A stretch of DNA of 7,628 nt from Balneolaceae bacterium (GTDB lineage Bacteria; Bacteroidota; Rhodothermia; Balneolales; Balneolaceae): assembly GCA_007127395.1 (NCBI GenBank), contig SKZL01000289.1, forward strand, positions 1 to 7,628, read 5' to 3'. This document shows positions 1 through 6,808 of the stretch, one piece after another (the first letter of the stretch is position 1; every line of letters starts with the position of its first letter). Under the pieces are notes generated by a model. That model worked only from the letters and a program-made list of their open reading frames with translations. It searched no databases and had not been told where the DNA came from. The position numbers and the translations under genes are program-made.

Positions 1-1115
1 TGCGCCCCATCAAATATTGCCAAAAGATCTTCTATTCCCTTTAAGGAGTGGGCAATACCGGTACTATGCATCGGGTCAACAAAACCGACGGTATGATTAA
101 GCGCGATCCATCCATCACCATAATTCGCAGACAGTAATCTCTGAAGTCTTTCTGTTCGCAAGAATATTCCGGGTTCATTGCAAAGATTCCCTTTCAAAAA
201 AAGCTGACGGATGGATGGATATGATTGAATAATCTTATTCCAACTCACCTCAGGTCTACTGCCGCTGAATTGTTTTCTAATGTCACCTTCCAGCAAAAGT
301 CCGCAGCTGAGAAGGTCATTATTGAACCGGAGCATCCAGATCCAGCCCTCATCAATGAGATGGTGCAGTGCTGAATGGTCAGGGTTATATGGGTAATCGT
401 CTGTAAAATGATCCATTTCATCAAGGTGATCACTCCAATGTAACACACCATTCATATGGGTAAATATCGCTTCTGACTCAGTGTAGAAAGGATCAGCAGT
501 AACAGAAGTACCAAAAAATTTCATTGAAAATGCGGGTGATCCTGTCGCATCAAAAATCCAATCTGCCTCAATTACTTTTTCACGGCCATCTCTTATCAGA
601 TCTATTTGCCAGCTCTTTTGTTCGCGCATTCGAAACAAACGCACGATTTCAGATCGATCAAAATAGCTAACGCCATTTTCAACAGCTTTTTTAACCAGGA
701 AATGATCTACATCACTTCTGAGCCAGTTTGTATCTGAATTTTCATCATCTCTGCTTGCTGCAACCAAAAGATCTCTTTTGTGGTCCTGATCCCCTCTGAA
801 TGGTTCTCCCTTGCTATGTTGATAGTAACTGAACCCGCGTTTGAGGCCACAAATTACATCCGGGTGGTTCCGTTGCCAATCGCCATATCTCGATATTTCA
901 TTCAGAAAGTTTAATTCATACTTCCCCGCCAGGTCTCTCAGAATCATATCTGCAATTGGAGTGGAAGACTCTCCTATTGCAAATCGTGGATGAGATTCTT
1001 TTTCAACCATGCATACTTTATAACCGTTTTTCACAAGACAGGTGGCCAGTATCGATCCTGCAAATCCTGAACCGGCAATGATTATATCGTATTTTTCCCT
1101 GTTATTTTTTTCCAT
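1..1115 (-). CDS. Flavin-dependent halogenase-like FAD oxidoreductase (3'-truncated by window edge)
   Basis: The frame is open from the ATG at 1115 to the left edge, giving the first 371 residues. Tryptophan-halogenase-family proteins are about 500-540 residues, so the C-terminal part is missing. Visible motifs are an N-terminal FAD Rossmann signature GSGFAG (residues 15-20), GESSTP (48-53; this family's GES-x-x-P loop), a lysine at 92 in LKRGF where halogenases carry their essential lysine, FDATG (188-192), and FVDPMHSTG (345-353), which fits the Fx.Px.Sx.G signature of flavin-dependent halogenases. The usual WxWxIP motif appears as WIWMLR (258-263), with Ile and Pro replaced. Such enzymes normally use FADH2 and oxygen to make HOCl or HOBr, delivered to the substrate through the lysine. 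The altered motif leaves room for a non-halogenating monooxygenase or reductase. The ATG abuts the stop of the radical SAM gene, which suggests translational coupling. Family assignment is firm; substrate and halogenating activity are unknown. Confidence 0.8.
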   Translation of the reverse strand, partial: MEKNNREKYDIIIAGSGFAGSILATCLVKNGYKVCMVEKESHPRFAIGESSTPIADMILRDLAGKYELNFLNEISRYGDWQRNHPDVICGLKRGFSYYQHSKGEPFRGDQDHKRDLLVAASRDDENSDTNWLRSDVDHFLVKKAVENGVSYFDRSEIVRLFRMREQKSWQIDLIRDGREKVIEADWIFDATGSPAFSMKFFGTSVTADPFYTESEAIFTHMNGVLHWSDHLDEMDHFTDDYPYNPDHSALHHLIDEGWIWMLRFNNDLLSCGLLLEGDIRKQFSGSRPEVSWNKIIQSYPSIRQLFLKGNLCNEPGIFLRTERLQRLLSANYGDGWIALNHTVGFVDPMHSTGIAHSLKGIEDLLAIFDGA

Positions 1116-2060
1116 CTATTGATCCATCATACAACTGCACCGTATCGGAGGTGCAAATTTTTGTGTTAAATTCATCTCTGTAAGTCTCTCTTCTCTATAA
1201 ACAAAACACTTTTCGCATTCTGAAAAGATCTGAAGATCCCATGTATCACAAAAGACTCTGCCAATTTTTAAATTGAGTGCAGAGTCAAATACAGTCTCAA
1301 GTTCATGCAGTTTTGGCAACACATACTCCCCTGACATTAGCAAATCATCCATTATTCCATTTCCCGGCCGGGTTGGGATTATTGTGCAGGCAGATACACC
1401 GGCATCAAAAGCAAATTTAACCGATTCCAGGCTCCATTTTCTATTTTCACTGATCTCAGTGATATAGGGTGGGTTCAACAGTATAAATGCCCTGCTTGAA
1501 ATGTTCCATTTTCGCAAAATATCAACAGATTCAGCAAATAGCTCTTTTGTGATCTGCTTATTGAGTTTGGGCATTGCCACCGGATGAACAGTTTCGAGAC
1601 CCATTGCTATTTCAAAAGTACCATGGAGCATTTCTTTAAACTCCAAGATTGAGTCACCGGTTAATGCAGGGTGATTCTCAACAACTACATGTTCTGCATC
1701 TGAGATCAGGTCAGCAATCTCTTTATAATCACTTTTCGGTATTGCCTTACCATCAAAAAAATTCCCGCTATTGTAGAGTTTAATGACTTCAGCTTCCGGA
1801 AGCCTGCTGAGTGCATAGCGAATCTGCTGCGGTATGGCCCCCTCCGGAGTGGTCTCATCCAGAGTATGACGCCACAAATCACACATTGTGCATTTGAAAG
1901 GGCACTCCCTATTCGTCAGGAATATTGTGTTTACTCTTTTTACAACACCGTCTGACTGAACCTCTCTCTCATGAAGAAAATTGTTCGGGATATAGGGATC
2001 CACTGAGCGTTTGGATGGCCTCTTTTTGATGATATTCTGATTACTGATCTCCAACTTCAA
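1116..2060 (-). CDS. Radical SAM enzyme, RaSEA/Elp3-like
   Basis: This 314-residue protein has the radical SAM cluster motif CPFKCTMC (Cys53, 57, 60) for a 4Fe-4S cluster that cleaves S-adenosylmethionine. Downstream motifs LYNSGNFFD (95-103), VVENHP (126-131), GLET (154-157) and LLNPPYITE (194-202) match the pattern of the archaeosine-synthase RaSEA/Elp3-like group, whose members typically read SGSFLD, ESRPE, GLET and KPPFLTE at these points. The C-terminus carries Cys271, CEKC (282-285) and CSC (308-310), a possible extra metal site. The start is a TTG at 2058-2060. No ATG lies in frame upstream within the gap, and the next Met is inside the cluster motif, so the start is uncertain by a few codons. 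It sits 53 bp after the asparagine-synthetase-like gene and directly before the halogenase-like gene. No archaeosine gene is visible nearby, so a tRNA role is not supported. The reaction is unknown. Confidence 0.8.
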   Translation of the reverse strand: MKLEISNQNIIKKRPSKRSVDPYIPNNFLHEREVQSDGVVKRVNTIFLTNRECPFKCTMCDLWRHTLDETTPEGAIPQQIRYALSRLPEAEVIKLYNSGNFFDGKAIPKSDYKEIADLISDAEHVVVENHPALTGDSILEFKEMLHGTFEIAMGLETVHPVAMPKLNKQITKELFAESVDILRKWNISSRAFILLNPPYITEISENRKWSLESVKFAFDAGVSACTIIPTRPGNGIMDDLLMSGEYVLPKLHELETVFDSALNLKIGRVFCDTWDLQIFSECEKCFVYREERLTEMNLTQKFAPPIRCSCMMDQ

Positions 2061-2113
2061 GACGATGGGTTTATACCGTTTACTTCTCTGTTAACTGATC
2101 ACTCTATAATAAT

Positions 2114-3442
2114 TCAGGAATAGAGTGAACTGTAATATTTTCTGTAGACCATCTCACTCTTCGGAAAGATCTTTTTAAAATCATCCATTACAACGGTTCC
2201 ATGTTGCATTCTTCTTTTTGGAAAGACAGGCATATCCTGTCCGGTGATCGCTTTAACACCTCGTCTCACAACTTCACCCTTCAACGCGTAAAGCTCTTCA
2301 TGTTTCCAATCTGTAAGTTGAATAAATGGAATCCCTTCTGATACTTCAATCACATTTGGCAATGTGTATGGACTGAAACCTTTAAATCCAAACTGACTTG
2401 AAGTCGCATAAACCCGCACATGACCACGGCTTTGTCCACCACTGTACGTGAGTGAATGTTTGATCTTATCGACTCCCCAACCTTCGTGATATAATAGTGG
2501 ATTGCCCAACACACTTCTGATTGTCAATTCCGGGTTATCTTCAATTGGATATGATTTCAGGTTTTCATCTCCTCCATCACCGTCTATCAAATAGGTCCAA
2601 TCCGGATATCTTTCCCTTATTTTTTTACATAGAGCGAGTGCCATCGTAGCAGCTTCCACATCTCGCTGTTTATAATCTTCAATAATGCGAATCGTCTCCT
2701 TATAGTCGAGATCTGCCAGCTCTCCCTCAAAAATCTCAAGAAACATACTGAGCCCCAGTCGATCTAAGAATTGAAATGCCTGATCTCCGTCAGGCCCTCC
2801 ATTAACAGAGAGCGTAAATGCTTTTAAGCGGGAGGGTGATTCTCCCCTCTTCAATAACAAGTCATAAAGTGTCAGGAATACAGATCCACTGTCAATTCCT
2901 CCTGAAAAAAGGACTCCGATTGGAGCATCATTAGGTATTGAATCAAGCCATTTTTCGCATTCAGATGCCATTGCACCCACATAAGCTTTCCCAATTTGAT
3001 CCAGGTCAGAATTCAGGCTGTTACGAACAGGTGTAAAAAATCGCTTATAATCAGGATTGGGATCCGGACATCCAACCACATCTAATTTCGTAATGTAATG
3101 AGCCGGCACCATGCGTGTATAATCCGGCCTGAACTGGTCATGAAGATCAATCGACTTGAGATATTCATAAATATCATGAATCCTGTCGGCAACAATAAGC
3201 AGCGGCCCGGCAACTTGCTTAGCCATAAAATATCGCATTGGCCTTCCGATTGATCTGGCCATTAAGACCTGTTGCCCTATTTTTGTGACAATGGCAAAAT
3301 TCCCATCAATTTTTCGAACTTGATCCGGATCACCGGTTGCTACAATTTTTTCCGCTTCCTGATAAGTCATATTCAATATTTGATTCTGATCCGGATCGAT
3401 CAGATTTACAAAATCATTGAGTTTTTGGATCACTTTAGGCAT
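2114..3442 (-). CDS. Asparagine-synthetase-like ligase lacking a functional glutaminase site
   Basis: At 442 residues this is shorter than AsnB (about 550-650). The PP-loop SGGIDS (180-185) binds ATP. DGDGGDEN (287-294) replaces the usual SGDGSDE segment, and the C-terminal FPKRRMQHGT (407-416) matches the family's R-x-K...G motif. Residues 44-73 (DGNFAIV, then ARSIGRP and YF) resemble the back half of the class II glutaminase domain. The front half is gone, and residue 2 is Pro, not the nucleophilic Cys. It should therefore adenylate a carboxylate but take an amine or ammonia directly, as beta-lactam synthetase and lasso-peptide cyclases do; this is inference. It is the first gene of a likely three-gene operon with the radical SAM and halogenase-like genes. 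An AAGG lies about 10 bases before the ATG as a modest ribosome site. Substrate unknown. Confidence 0.82.
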   Translation of the reverse strand: MPKVIQKLNDFVNLIDPDQNQILNMTYQEAEKIVATGDPDQVRKIDGNFAIVTKIGQQVLMARSIGRPMRYFMAKQVAGPLLIVADRIHDIYEYLKSIDLHDQFRPDYTRMVPAHYITKLDVVGCPDPNPDYKRFFTPVRNSLNSDLDQIGKAYVGAMASECEKWLDSIPNDAPIGVLFSGGIDSGSVFLTLYDLLLKRGESPSRLKAFTLSVNGGPDGDQAFQFLDRLGLSMFLEIFEGELADLDYKETIRIIEDYKQRDVEAATMALALCKKIRERYPDWTYLIDGDGGDENLKSYPIEDNPELTIRSVLGNPLLYHEGWGVDKIKHSLTYSGGQSRGHVRVYATSSQFGFKGFSPYTLPNVIEVSEGIPFIQLTDWKHEELYALKGEVVRRGVKAITGQDMPVFPKRRMQHGTVVMDDFKKIFPKSEMVYRKYYSSLYS

Positions 3443-3732
3443 ATCTATTCAACCTTATTGTTTTAATATTTTGAAATTTTCATCAGATATGATAACAAAT
3501 AATAGAGATAATTATTACTCCTTCCAGATCCAAAAAAAGTAAATTTTACCATCAAGTGAGTAACATATACCGGTACAAATAAATGGATCATTCCTTTAAA
3601 CAACTTATATGCAGTTGGTAAAACGATTTTATTTTTTCTACTGAACCGGGTAATTAATTCTTGTTGAATAGCTTTCTTTTTTAAATCTTACCTGTTATTA
3701 CGATTATCATCAATCTAACAATCAATTGCTCA
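3443..3732. promoter_or_regulatory. Divergent intergenic region between the two operons
   Basis: This 290-bp AT-rich stretch separates the 5' ends of the minus-strand ligase gene and the plus-strand xylulokinase gene, so both promoters should lie here. I see no gene or RNA. It contains three short inverted repeats: TACCGGTA (3568-3575), TAAAA-CGA-TTTTA (3619-3631) and GTAAA-T-TTTAC (3539-3549). It also has a direct repeat of ATCAAT (3709-3714 and 3721-3726, 12-base period) ending six bases before the xylulokinase ATG. No convincing sigma-70 promoter or Bacteroidota TTTG/TAnnTTTG promoter could be fixed by eye. Confidence 0.6.
3619..3631. promoter_or_regulatory. Possible operator upstream of the xylose operon
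   Basis: The inverted repeat TAAAA-CGA-TTTTA lies about 100 bases before the xylulokinase start. An A-tract and T-tract around a central CG resembles operators of LacI-family sugar regulators. It is short and AT-rich, and no regulator gene is present in the window, so this is only a candidate. Confidence 0.22.
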
Positions 3733-5247
3733 ATGTCGAAATCAGGAATCAAGAGATATCTTCTGGGATTTGATCTGGGAAGCTCTTCCGTTAAAGCGTC
3801 GCTGCTGAATATCGAAACCGGGACTTCAGCCGGTTCAGCCCAGTCACCCAGTAGCGAGATGGCCATACAATCTGAACAGCCCGGCTGGGCAGAACAAAAT
3901 CCGGAGCTTTGGTGGGAACACATTTGTAAATCCTCCAACGAACTGATTAAATCAACTGAAACGGATCCGAATGAGATCCATGCCATTGGCATCTCTTATC
4001 AAATGCACGGGCTGGTAGTTTTGGATAAAAATCGAAATCTTTTAAGGCCATCTATTATTTGGTGCGACAGCAGGGCTGCAGAGATAGGACAAAAAGCTTT
4101 CGAGGAACTTGGAACCAAGTTTTGCCTGAGTAATTTTCTTAATTCACCGGGTAATTTTACGGCATCCAAATTGAAATGGATCAAAGAGAATGAACCGGAA
4201 ACGTACCAGAAGATTGATAAAATTATGCTTCCGGGTGACTATGCTGCATTCAGGATGACCGGTAACATCTCCACAACGATGAGCGGTCTGTCTGAAGGGA
4301 TATTATGGAACTTTCAAAATGATCAAATTGCAACTGAGCTGATCAACTACTACGAATTTTCACCTTCTTTGATTCCTGAGATTCACCCCTCTTTTCAACA
4401 CTCCGGTGATTTGTCGGATACTGCAGCTAAAGAACTTGGATTGAAAAAAGGGATACCGGTGACATACAGAGCGGGAGATCAACCTAACAACGCCCTCTCT
4501 TTGAATGTTCTGAAATCGGGTGAACTGGCAACGACAGCCGGAACATCAGGGGTCATTTATGCCGTCACAGATAAACCTCTTTTTGATCCACATTCAAGAG
4601 TAAACAGTTTTGTACATGTAAATCATCAAACCGATAGGCCGTCGTATGGTGTTCTTTTGTGCATTAACGGCACTGGAATATTGAACAGCTGGGTCAAAAA
4701 TCAGCTCACCCAAAACGGGGTCAATTACAGCCAGATGAACGACCTTGCGGCAACAGTCCCGATAGGTTCTGATGGTTTACTACTCTATCCTTTTGGTAAC
4801 GGTTCAGAGAGAATCCTGAAAAATAAAAATCCGGGATCATGGTTTACAGGCCTCAATTTTAACAGGCATCAATTGTCTCATCTGCTACGCGCATCTCAGG
4901 AGGGTATCGTATTCTCCATGAACTATGGTTTTGATATCATGAAAGAGATGGGTGTTAAAGCTAATACCGTAAAGGCCGGATTGTCCAACATGTTTCTCAG
5001 TCCGGTTTTCAGGGAGGCATTTGTCAATACCACCGAAACAGAGCTGGAACTTTATCAAACAGATGGTGCTGAAGGCGCTGCCAGAGGTGCCGGTTTAGGT
5101 GCCGGAGTCTTCAAGGAGGAAAAAGAGGCATTCTCCGGATTAAAAAAATTGGAGAAGCTGTCACCTGAAAAAGTAAAAACTGAACTTTATCAAGAATCCT
5201 ACCAAAAGTGGCTGGATAAATTAAACCATAACATATTACAAGAATGA
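3733..5247 (+). CDS. xylB: Xylulokinase (FGGY family)
   Basis: This 504-residue cytoplasmic kinase phosphorylates D-xylulose to D-xylulose 5-phosphate with ATP, the second step of the isomerase route for xylose. The length is normal for FGGY kinases. The N-terminal phosphate-binding motif [10 protein letters not shown] is at 13-22, the substrate-contacting QMHG at 90-93, the catalytic-base Asp249 in [10 protein letters not shown] (245-254), and the ATP-site segment TAGTSGV at 268-274. The C-terminal [16 protein letters not shown] (443-458) is the usual nucleotide-side helix region. The ATG at 3733 puts FDLG at the expected distance from the N-terminus; no Shine-Dalgarno sequence precedes it. 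Its stop overlaps the start of the xylose isomerase gene by four bases (ATGA), so the two are co-transcribed and probably translationally coupled. Other FGGY sugars are possible from sequence alone, but the partner gene makes xylulose the clear substrate. Confidence 0.94.
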   Translation: MSKSGIKRYLLGFDLGSSSVKASLLNIETGTSAGSAQSPSSEMAIQSEQPGWAEQNPELWWEHICKSSNELIKSTETDPNEIHAIGISYQMHGLVVLDKNRNLLRPSIIWCDSRAAEIGQKAFEELGTKFCLSNFLNSPGNFTASKLKWIKENEPETYQKIDKIMLPGDYAAFRMTGNISTTMSGLSEGILWNFQNDQIATELINYYEFSPSLIPEIHPSFQHSGDLSDTAAKELGLKKGIPVTYRAGDQPNNALSLNVLKSGELATTAGTSGVIYAVTDKPLFDPHSRVNSFVHVNHQTDRPSYGVLLCINGTGILNSWVKNQLTQNGVNYSQMNDLAATVPIGSDGLLLYPFGNGSERILKNKNPGSWFTGLNFNRHQLSHLLRASQEGIVFSMNYGFDIMKEMGVKANTVKAGLSNMFLSPVFREAFVNTTETELELYQTDGAEGAARGAGLGAGVFKEEKEAFSGLKKLEKLSPEKVKTELYQESYQKWLDKLNHNILQE

Positions 5248-6569
5248 GTATGAACCGAACAGAATATTTTCCGGGAATCGACAAAATCAAATTTGAAGGA
5301 CCAGAATCTGATAATCCGCTGGCTTTTAACTATTACGATGAAAATCAAATGGTGGCTGGTAAAACGATGAAAGATCATTTCCGTTTTGCCATCGCATACT
5401 GGCACTCTTTCTGTAATGAGAACAGTGATCCATTCGGTGTGGGAACCAGAGAGTTTCCATGGTCTAAATCATCAGACCCGATGGATAATGCGAAATACAG
5501 ATTGGAGGCTGCATTTGAATTTTTTGGCAAATTAGGCACCCCTTATTACTGTTTTCACGACAGAGACCTGGCTCCTGAAGGGAACAGTGTAACTGATTCT
5601 GAAAAAAACCTGAGCGAACTGGTTCAGTTGGCAAAACAGTATCAGAAAGAGAGCGGGGTTAAACTGCTTTGGGGTACAGCAAACCTCTTTTCGAACCCCA
5701 GATATATGAACGGGGCTGCAACAAATCCCGATTTTGACGTTGTTTGTCATGCAGGCGCACAAGTGAAGGCTGCTTTGGAGGCCACGGTAGAGCTGGGTGG
5801 TGAGAATTATGTATTCTGGGGCGGACGTGAAGGCTATATGCACTTGTTTAACACGATGATGAAAAAGGAGCTGGATCATCTCGGTATCTTTCTTAGAGCA
5901 GCCAGAGATTATGGAAGAAAAATCGGTTTTAAAGGGGTCTATTTGATCGAGCCAAAACCGATGGAACCAACCAAACATCAGTATGATTTTGATGCAGCTA
6001 CTGTGATCGGTTTTCTTCATGAACAGGAACTGCTGGATGATTTTAAACTCAATATCGAAGCGAACCACGCCACACTTGCAAGTCACACGTTTGCTCACGA
6101 TATAATGGTTGCAGCTGAATCCGGCCTTTTAGGCAGTATCGATGCGAATCGGGGTGACCATCAGAATGGATGGGATACAGATTATTTTCCAACCAACCTA
6201 TATGATGCTGTGGAGATCATGATGATCCTTCTTGATCACGGAGGAATATCACCGGGCGGTTTCAATTTCGATGCCAAAATCCGTAGAAATTCAACTGATT
6301 TGGAAGATCTCTTCTATGCCCATATCGGTGGGATGGATACATTTGCACGGGGATTGTTGATCGCTAACGAGATTCTGACCAAATCTGATTTCAGAACTCT
6401 CAGAGAAGGACGTTACAAATCCTTTGATTCGGGTGATGGTTTGCGATTCAGCAAATCTGAACTGAAGCTTGAGGACCTTCGAGACCTGGCAGATAAGAAT
6501 GGTGAGCCTGCCGTCAGAAGCGGAAAACAGGAGTTACTGGAAAATCTCATCAACAGATATATCCGTTAG
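5244..6569 (+). CDS. xylA: Xylose isomerase (class II)
   Basis: This enzyme interconverts D-xylose and D-xylulose; related enzymes also isomerise glucose. The 441 residues match class II isomerases, which are about 50 longer at the N-terminus than the Streptomyces type. All expected active-site residues are present at a constant +4 offset from the E. coli enzyme: His105 and Asp108 in FHDRD, Glu236 and Lys238 in IEPKP, Glu272 and His275 in IEANH, Asp300 in GSIDANRGD, Asp311 and Asp313 in WDTD, and Asp343 in NFDAK. These bind the two divalent metals and open the sugar ring. VFWGGREGY (190-198) and the N-terminal [12 protein letters not shown] are also typical. The start overlaps the kinase stop; a second ATG two codons later could be used instead, and neither has a Shine-Dalgarno sequence. 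Gene order is kinase then isomerase. A strong hairpin follows about 60 bases after the stop. Confidence 0.97.
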   Translation: MSMNRTEYFPGIDKIKFEGPESDNPLAFNYYDENQMVAGKTMKDHFRFAIAYWHSFCNENSDPFGVGTREFPWSKSSDPMDNAKYRLEAAFEFFGKLGTPYYCFHDRDLAPEGNSVTDSEKNLSELVQLAKQYQKESGVKLLWGTANLFSNPRYMNGAATNPDFDVVCHAGAQVKAALEATVELGGENYVFWGGREGYMHLFNTMMKKELDHLGIFLRAARDYGRKIGFKGVYLIEPKPMEPTKHQYDFDAATVIGFLHEQELLDDFKLNIEANHATLASHTFAHDIMVAAESGLLGSIDANRGDHQNGWDTDYFPTNLYDAVEIMMILLDHGGISPGGFNFDAKIRRNSTDLEDLFYAHIGGMDTFARGLLIANEILTKSDFRTLREGRYKSFDSGDGLRFSKSELKLEDLRDLADKNGEPAVRSGKQELLENLINRYIR

Positions 6570-6588
6570 ATTCTAATTTGATCAGAAC

Positions 6589-6612
6589 GGTTATTGGAAT
6601 TAACCAATAATC
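6589..6612. repeat. Short inverted repeat after xylA
   Basis: TTATTGG (6591-6597) and CCAATAA (6604-6610) form a 7-bp perfect stem around AATTAA. A G-T and a G-C pair extend it to 9 bp. It is AT-rich and begins about 20 bases after the xylA stop. It may help stabilise the transcript end, or be incidental. Confidence 0.35.
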
Positions 6613-6632
6613 TGTTACAAATTATTTTCAAA

Positions 6633-6663
6633 TAGGTGGCCCGGAATAAGCCCGGGCCACCTA
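6633..6663. terminator. Strong hairpin, probable bidirectional terminator
   Basis: A perfect 12-bp GC-rich stem pairs TAGGTGGCCCGG (6633-6644) with CCGGGCCACCTA (6652-6663) around a 7-base loop. It lies between two convergent genes, xylA and the aldo/keto reductase, so it can end transcription from both sides. Neither side has a clean run of T residues: AATAATAATT follows on the plus strand and TTTGAAAATAATTT on the minus strand. The terminator call therefore rests on stem strength and position. Confidence 0.75.
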
Positions 6664-6808
6664 AATAATAATTACTAATATTTGAAAGGTTTTCTGATCT
6701 CCTGCAAAGTAGCATTCGATACTAAAACCCAAGATCACACAATTCAACCAGAATAAGTGATTCAAAGAGCAATAACCTAATTGTAGCAGCTCATTAATTC
6801 ACCCATCC

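Noticed and set aside
245..451. A 68-codon minus-strand frame
   Set aside because: It is an out-of-frame shadow of the halogenase-like gene, which is open through the same bases in another frame on the same strand.
1116..2060. Archaeosine synthase function for the radical SAM gene
   Set aside because: The motif layout is similar, but there is no ArcS or other tRNA-modification partner and the setting is bacterial, so the specific function was not assigned.
3498..3516. Inverted repeat AATAAT / ATTATT with 7-base spacer
   Set aside because: It is made only of A and T in an AT-rich region, so chance is a sufficient explanation.
3443..3732. A defined Bacteroidota promoter (TTTG plus TAnnTTTG)
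   Set aside because: Only near matches were found on either strand, with wrong spacing or mismatches, so no promoter position is claimed.
3681..3992. A 103-codon minus-strand frame overlapping the xylB start
   Set aside because: It is antisense to the conserved N-terminus of xylulokinase and shows no protein-family features.
5532..6098. A 188-codon open frame antisense to xylose isomerase
   Set aside because: It lies wholly inside xylA, whose catalytic residues are intact. The antisense translation is rich in Cys, His and Ile with no recognisable domain.
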